A DNA stretch of 64,000 bases, from NCBI RefSeq assembly GCF_030936135.1, contig NC_082612.1:13623001-13687000 (forward strand). The letters are read 5' to 3'. This document shows positions 23,690 through 64,000 of the stretch, in pieces; the first letter of the stretch is position 1, and every line of letters begins with the position of its first letter. Origin of the DNA: Gavia stellata. Taxonomy: Eukaryota > Chordata > Aves > Gaviiformes > Gaviidae. A program made the translations under genes and the position numbers. Below the pieces are notes generated by a model. That model did no database searches, was not told the DNA's origin, and saw only the letters and a list, made by a program, of their open reading frames with translations.

Positions 23690-25320
23690 CTCAATACTCA
23701 ACTAGACTGACGGCTCGAAGACCCCGAACGTGAGGAAAGGGAGCAGGGGTCGCATTTACCGCGGCGGGGGAAAGGCGGTGGGGAACTTCTCACAATAGGA
23801 AGTTCTCTAAGAGCCCTTTGCCAACAACTCCTGGTAGGAGATCGGGAGAAATCAACTGGATTTCCGGCAAAGGGCACCCGGCTGAACGCCAGGACTAAGG
23901 AGTTCGACGTTGGCACACAACGCCGAGGAAGTAAATCCCCGCTGGGGGATCGTGTTAGCTGTGAAAGTCACGGGCGTATCGGGGTCAGTGCTGCGCAGCT
24001 GTCCTCCTCCTCCCACACCGCAAGACAGTTGCCCTGTTACTTGTCCCTTCTCCATACATAGCTTTGATGATCCCTCCATGATTATTTAATGCCACATTCT
24101 GCCGCCTGTCATTATCCCGTTTTTCTGTCCTTTGTCCTTGACTGACCTTGAAGCATGACGAGAAGGTGAAGGCGTAAGCATTGAGAAGGCAGGGCTCACA
24201 TTAGAGACCGACACTGGCTGTGCAGTGAGGCTGCGGGCACCTTTCAGGCAGCGAACAATTCCAAAAAGGCAGGCAGGGGAAGGCCAGCCACTCCTCCCTG
24301 ACACACGCAGGAGCCCTGGGCAAGGCACCACAGGCGCTCCCCCTCTACCTCCCTGAGCAAACACCACGGAACTGGCACTGTCCCCTCAGCTGCCCACTAC
24401 CGCACTTTCAAGGGATAGCTCCTCAGGGGACTGCAGGGTATGGCTACATCCATGACCAGCCTCCGAGCGCTGTAAGACGGAGAAGCTGTGCCCGAGAGAA
24501 CCCGTGTAATAGCCGCTGAGGATGGGACTGACTAACGAGTCACTTGAACAGTCTCCAAGATTTGAGACCGCGCTTTCACCCTCCCTTTCTGAAAACACAG
24601 AATACATTTCAACTTTGCACGCAGTAGCAAAAGCAAAGCAAACTTCCTGGCAAGGAAAAATAATAAAGAGCCACACAGAATTTAAAGGCTGGCCACTTCC
24701 GGTTTTTGTTGTCTCTGACAAAGCCTCATTTCTGTTTAGGGTGGGGGGGAATCAATCCAGACCACAAAGGACTGAAGAACAACAGCACTCATGGAACTAG
24801 ATCAAGCTTGCAAACAGATCTGTAACTTTAATTATGGTATCTCTAAGTCACTAGATCAAGCTTTGAAAGTCCACCTGGTCAAGACTGAGTTGAAAGCTGC
24901 TTCTTCGATGTGTGAAATAGCAAATGCACATTTCAGCATTTGTGCAGATTAGTTTTACTAGGTTTCCCATAAATCCCATTCTTGTATTTGCTTATCACTT
25001 ATTTTATAAATTTAGCAGTGAAAATGATGGCAGGGTGAGAGTACACTTAACTTCTGGAATATTTGCTGAACTTCCTCTGAACCGATGTCTAATTTTGTAA
25101 TGTACCTTCCAGAATAACAGAGAGAGTTTTGAAAATAACATTGATAAACTATGAAACAGAAATGCCTCATAAAACAATTTAAAGACCAGCAGAATGAAAT
25201 ATAAATGGCAAGAAAAGTCTTCATAAGTTTCTTCCAGACTTTAGCATTTATTTCATAATTCTGCACATGAAATGTATGAACATATAAGTATTTAGATACT
25301 TTGTACTTCTGCTGTGCTCA
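23690..25320. other. Intergenic region between the MGARP promoter and the NDUFC1 3' end
   Basis: Moderate GC falling to AT-rich. ORFs of up to 111 codons on both strands have no recognisable content. AACTAGATCAAGCTTG-type sequence recurs at 24794 and 24850 (about 13 bp identical). No gene supported. Confidence 0.7.
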
Positions 25321-25326
25321 TTTATT
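25321..25326 (-). terminator. Candidate NDUFC1 poly(A) signal
   Basis: TTTATT on the plus strand is AATAAA on the minus strand. It is the first canonical signal I find downstream of the NDUFC1 stop, implying a 3' UTR of about 0.8 kb. A second candidate lies near 25247. Confidence 0.4.
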
Positions 25327-26146
25327 TGTAGGACAACTGGTGATCATGTTACTTCTTATATATATACCATCTGAGTATACCATCAACCTAAGAAAGAGGA
25401 AAAAAAAAAATCCTAGCAACAAGAAAAATAGACACAATGAATATGGTTTAGAAACATCTCACAGCATACTGTATTTTTAGCTGGAGATGAGTATTTATAG
25501 CAAAAATAACCACAGGACTCCAAGTTTTTCTATACCTAGTATAAGCAATTCTTTCATGTGGCATATTAATTGCTCTGAGGCCATAATCCCCAATAGATTT
25601 TTTTTTTAGAGAGCAGAAACACAATTATGTTTTTTCCATTGAAAAGGACAACCACCACATACAATTTCCACTACAATGCAAGTCTACAGGCATTGACTTC
25701 ATATCATTCTTATGTGTAATATACAAGTGAAACTGAGAAAAATGTTTCCCACTGTAGACCTGTTAAAATAAAAAAAGAGGCAAAGATAAGCTATTTTTAG
25801 TGACCTTGATCTTCTTGCCACTAAAGCACTTGTAAGGTATTCTCTTTGCGACCTAAATTCATTACAGACACTGTAAGACATGTGTTATTTCCCAAAAGTT
25901 GCACATCCAAGACAGAAAGCTGGCAGTGAATATGCACACAAATGAATATATGAAAATATAGATTAGTCACCTTACCACTTTAAAACTGGGAACGAGTTAG
26001 AAGAATAGGAAAAGCCAAGATGTAAAGTATTAAGGGAAATAATAAGGGAAGAAGATAAGTCAGTCCAATATCTTGATCGCTAACAGAAGTCAGACCTGCA
26101 CAATTTGTGTTCAGCTAAGTCTAAAGCACCTGTATGTACATACTTA

Positions 26147-26230
26147 CTATGAACATCCTGTACACTTATGTTGTCTCTCTTCTTTTCTTCTTTCATATTC
26201 CATTACATCTTCATTATGCTGCTTGAAAAG
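26147..26230 (-). CDS. NDUFC1: NDUFC1 exon 3 (C-terminus and stop)
   Basis: 84 nt, acceptor GTTTTATAG|CTT, phase 0. Encodes LFKQHNEDVMEYERRKEERQ then HKCTGCS and TAG (26149-26147). It aligns with human LIKQHNEDILEYKRRNGLE but runs eight residues further and adds a CxxC motif. Confidence 0.97.
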   Translation of the reverse strand, partial: LFKQHNEDVMEYERRKEERQHKCTGCS

Positions 26231-28029
26231 CTATAAAACAGCAGTATATGATAAATTGCTATACAATGCACAGCCGGAAACAGAACAAAAATATTTCTAC
26301 AAAATATAAAATTGCTATTATAGGAATGCAAACCAATATGCAACTGGGAAAATACAGAGTAAGTTATCTGTAAATTATCAATTGTCCAGTGAGGCATTTT
26401 TCCCACACCTTTCTCAAATATTTTCTGCTGGCCAACTGGGGGGGGGGGGAGGTTTCTACTGTCAATCAATCCAACACCACCCCAAAAAAAGGGGAAAACC
26501 CAAAAGGGAATCCATCCCACCCTGAAAAGTGTTGTCATCGTGGGAGCACTGCTTATCCTCTACATTTCTTCGTGAGAGCTACAACACCCTGCTTGCTTTA
26601 TCAACAACATCAAGCCTGTGAGTTCTCTGAAACAGGGAACATCTTACAACTGCATTTTGCTCAGGAAAAGGGGGTCTTAATCAATTGACCACAGCTGAAA
26701 AATGAGAAGAGAATGCACTAATAGTCTGATAAACACAACATTATTTAGGCATATCCCTAGGTCTAGGACTTTCTCTTTTTTTTTTTTTTTTTTAAGATCT
26801 ATTGGGGAAAATATGTTACAGCCTTAAACCAGCAGGCTTGAAGAATTAATTCTTCTGTTGTGGCTGCTTTAAGTTTGCAACAGCAAGAAGCATAATAAGT
26901 TGTTCATTTTTGTACACAACATAGATTTGGGAAAACATACTAACCAACATATCATGCTTCAGTCTTGACACCTGCTATAACCATCCATTACCCCAATCAA
27001 GCTAAGTAAGTTGTAGTCATTGCCTTCAGATCACTATGGTTTGGGAATAGTAAAGTTCAACAAAACCAAATGAAAACACTTACAAGAGCCCACAAGGCAG
27101 CACTGGTGCTAAACGCCAAGCCAACTCCAAACCAGTTTGGTTGGTCATAATTACGTCTTTTTGCAACAAACGCAGAACGAGTAAAAGCTAAAAAGGCAGA
27201 AGATTACAAATGCGTTAACATTTCTCAGGTTTAGACCACCAAGTCAATTACTGACACTCATACAATCGTGCAAAAAAGCCCCAAACCAACCACAACAACA
27301 AAAAACCACAAACAAATCCAATTATCATGTATAAGTGGTCCCCATAACATTGTTATAGCTCACCCATTTGTAGATACAATGCAGCATGCACTGCCTGATC
27401 CAAGTTAGAGGAGAGAGGGGATGGGGCGCTGCCAACGGTTCAAAACAGTGCCTTTTTCCCTTTCCTCTGGCCACAAAAACCATACCCTACCGCATCTTTT
27501 GCTTGCGCCGCCTCTTACTGTCCCCTGCAGAAAGCTCCCATCCCCAGGCCTTCCCCACCTGCCCCACACCCCGCCCCTCCGCGGGCACCCCCCGGCACAG
27601 CCTTCCTGAGGAGGGTCCTCCCCCCGGCCTGGAAGCAGCACTAACTTAATATCGAAAAAAAAAAATAATAAGACTAACTGGTTTGGATTAAAAATAGAAA
27701 GAGGAAAATTGCCACCGTAGCTTGCTTTAATTCCAGCCATGAAGCGAGGAGCGCCCCAGCTAAGGGGGACCCCCCCACAAGCAGCCGAGCTCCCAGGGCA
27801 CTCGGGTCAGCGGACAGGCCCCGGGGCACCGCCGCAGCCCGCTAACGCAGAACGCCCTCGGGGCGCGGGCAGAGGACGACAGACTCCCACTCGCCTAAAC
27901 AAAAAGGGGCTCCCCGCCACCCCGAGTCACAGCGAGCCAGGCCCCCCTCTGCCCCCGCCGCCGCTCACCGAGGCTCGGCACTCCCGCCACCAGCCTCAAG
28001 CGCTTCGCGACCCTCAGCGCCGCCGCCAT
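26147..28029 (-). CDS. NDUFC1: NDUFC1, NADH:ubiquinone oxidoreductase subunit C1 (complex I accessory subunit)
   Basis: Joining 27969-28029, 27084-27187 and 26147-26230 gives an 82-residue protein (human 76). NDUFC1, also called KFYI, is a supernumerary single-helix subunit of the membrane arm of mitochondrial complex I, needed for assembly or stability rather than catalysis. What shows it: a basic presequence (residues 1 to about 30), one transmembrane helix (about 39-56), and the family signature KQHNED followed by EYxRR. The gene is head-to-head with NAA15, its ATG about 970 bp from the NAA15 ATG, with a CpG island between them. The 3' UTR probably runs to an AATAAA near 25321. The divergent C-terminus HKCTGCS is unlike the mammalian end. 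Confidence 0.97.
26231..27083 (-). other. NDUFC1 intron 2
   Basis: 853 bp, with a 12-G run (26438-26449) and an 18-T run (26776-26793). No gene. Confidence 0.85.
27084..27187 (-). CDS. NDUFC1: NDUFC1 exon 2 (membrane helix)
   Basis: 104 nt, acceptor TTTTTAG|CT, donor CTT|GTAAGTG, phase 1 to 0. Encodes AFTRSAFVAKRRNYDQPNWF, then GVGLAFSTSAALWAL, aligning with human [20 protein letters not shown]. The hydrophobic run is the single transmembrane helix. Confidence 0.97.
27188..27968 (-). other. NDUFC1 intron 1
   Basis: 781 bp. The half next to exon 1 lies in the CpG island. No gene recognised. Confidence 0.85.
27969..28029 (-). CDS. NDUFC1: NDUFC1 exon 1 (start codon, mitochondrial presequence)
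   Basis: The ATG is at 28029-28027 in the context AAGATGG, a strong Kozak match. Encodes MAAALRVAKRLRLVAGVPSL, an Arg/Lys/Leu/Ala-rich presequence without acids, typical of mitochondrial import. The donor CTCG|GTGAGC is in phase 1. Confidence 0.96.
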
Positions 28030-28033
28030 CTTG
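28022..28033. promoter_or_regulatory. YY1 motif overlapping the NDUFC1 start codon
   Basis: GCCGCCATCTTG on the plus strand, CAAGATGGCGGC on the NDUFC1 sense strand: the full YY1 consensus, with the ATG inside it. YY1 sites of this form commonly sit at transcription and translation starts of short-leader housekeeping genes. Confidence 0.65.
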
Positions 28034-28630
28034 TCGGCTCGGCCCAGCTCCGCCCACGAGGGCAGGGCCGCACGGCGCCGCACTGCCCCCTGCCGGGCCG
28101 GCGGCCCCGCCCCGCCTCCCGCCCGCCGCTGCCCGGTACCCGCGCGTCCCGCCCCGCCTCTCCCCCGGGCGCCGCGAGCGGACGCGCTCCCCCGCACGAG
28201 ACCTGGCGGGCCGGGCGCCTGCTGCGCAACATCCCCCCCCTCGCCTTTAACTGCGTTTGCTGACGGTACAGAGCGGCGCTACCCGCCCCGCCGGCAGCGA
28301 GAGCGGGCTGCGTGTCCTCTCCGCGCGTGGAACCGGCTCCGCGAGCCCGGGCCGGCGCTGCACGCGTGGGCAGCGCGACGCCTGCCACCCGCCCCTTCCT
28401 CCTTAAGCCCACGTGCGCGAAGAGTGCGCTGCGCCCCTCAGGGCCAGCCAGTGACCGCGCTGCGCCGGCCACGGGCTGAAGGACGCGCACCCGGCTGCGG
28501 GCAGCGGCTCCTCGGCGGGGAGCGCGGCGCCGGGGCCGGGCCCTGACCCAGCGGGCGGGCGGGGCCGCCCCTCCCCTGCCCGGCCCGAGACGCCTGGCGG
28601 GGGCGGGGCTGGCGCCGGCGCGGGGTCGCG

Positions 28631-28640
28631 GCGCATGCGC
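28631..28640. promoter_or_regulatory. NRF-1 binding site (GCGCATGCGC)
   Basis: Perfect match to the palindromic NRF-1 core. NRF-1 drives many nuclear genes for respiratory-chain subunits, which suits NDUFC1 about 600 bp away; the site is also close upstream of the likely NAA15 start. Confidence 0.65.
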
Positions 28641-28680
28641 GCGGGCCGTCGTGACCCGGCTGGGGAAGCCCTCCGCGGTG

Positions 28681-28689
28681 GCCATTTTG
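28681..28689. promoter_or_regulatory. YY1-like motif near the NAA15 transcription start
   Basis: GCCATTTTG contains the YY1 core CCATNTT. It lies 320 bp upstream of the NAA15 ATG and 40 bp from the NRF-1 site, so it probably marks the NAA15 start region. Confidence 0.5.
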
Positions 28690-28825
28690 GCGGCTCCTCT
28701 CTCCGGCCTGCTCAGTTAGCACGTGAGCCGCCGCCCGGGGCTCGGCGCGGCGCGGGGCAGCCCGGCGCGCAGACGGCGGCCGGGAGGGGCCGGGCCCGCG
28801 GCGCGCGAGAGCGGCGGCGGTTTGA

Positions 28826-28850
28826 GGGAGGGCGGGCGGGGGGGGTGGGG
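28826..28850 (+). promoter_or_regulatory. G-quadruplex-prone tract in the NAA15 leader
   Basis: At least four closely spaced G runs (GGGAGGGCGGGCGGG, then a longer run) lie on the sense strand about 150-175 nt before the NAA15 ATG. If within the mRNA leader, it could fold as an RNA G-quadruplex and tune translation. Confidence 0.5.
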
Positions 28851-29000
28851 AGGCAGCGGTAGCAGCCAGACTCCGGCGGGGAGGCTCCCGGCAGCGGCGA
28901 CCGAGCAGCGGGGACGGGGCGCAGCCCGCCCGCCCACCCCCCTCCCCGGAGACCCTCGGCGGCGCCGGAGCCAGCGGCGGGAGCGGGAGCGGCGGGGAGG

Positions 29001-63888
<34,888 letters not shown>

Positions 63889-64000
63889 GTATTTTGCCTT
63901 TATCCTTTTTGTGCCCTGCTTCTGTGTATTCTGTGCTTATCTAGCAGTGGCATCGCAGTATCGGCACCAGTGATGTAAAAATCACTCTTTCATCAGGAAT

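Overview
The window is nuclear DNA of a vertebrate, most likely a bird. Genes are split into many small exons with GT-AG introns. The intergenic and intronic DNA is AT-rich, and the only transposon remains I can recognise are CR1-type LINE fragments, with no Alu- or B1-like SINEs. The gene order MGARP, NDUFC1 (both on the minus strand), then NAA15 (plus strand) matches conserved vertebrate synteny; in human the order is ELF2-MGARP-NDUFC1-NAA15. The species cannot be fixed from sequence alone, and a crocodile or turtle is not formally excluded.

Layout. 1-15.4 kb: AT-rich DNA downstream of the canonical MGARP stop. It has no gene I can prove, but holds two short acidic exon candidates on the minus strand (234-280 and 995-1153) whose splice phases fit MGARP, and a small isolated CpG-rich patch at 12.75-12.98 kb. 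15.4-23.4 kb: MGARP on the minus strand (exon 1 23278-23362, exon 2 21468-21571, exon 3 20311-20413, exon 4 15448-15713), starting in a CpG island at 22.56-23.68 kb. A candidate alternative last exon with its own poly(A) signal lies at 17260-17466. 25.3-28.03 kb: NDUFC1 on the minus strand (exons 27969-28029, 27084-27187, 26147-26230). 27.7-29.5 kb: a large CpG island acting as the shared divergent promoter of NDUFC1 and NAA15, with an NRF-1 palindrome and YY1 motifs. 29.0 kb to the window end: NAA15, 18 coding exons that join in frame to 766 codons; roughly the last 100 codons lie beyond the window.

Function. NDUFC1 is a small accessory subunit of respiratory complex I. MGARP (also called HUMMR or OSAP) is a mitochondrial membrane protein with a glutamate-rich tail, linked in mammals to hypoxia and mitochondrial transport. 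NAA15 is the large ribosome-anchoring subunit of N-terminal acetyltransferase NatA. Apart from sharing a promoter region, NAA15 has no obvious pathway link with the other two.

Most notable observations: NAA15 intron 3 has the hallmarks of a U12-type (minor spliceosome) intron; MGARP seems to have unrecognised alternative 3' exons, one of which would replace the acidic tail by an unrelated 68-residue tail; the MGARP acidic exon carries a near-perfect 27-bp coding duplication; and NDUFC1 ends in a CxxC-containing tail absent from mammals. I saw no convincing wholly new multi-gene system.
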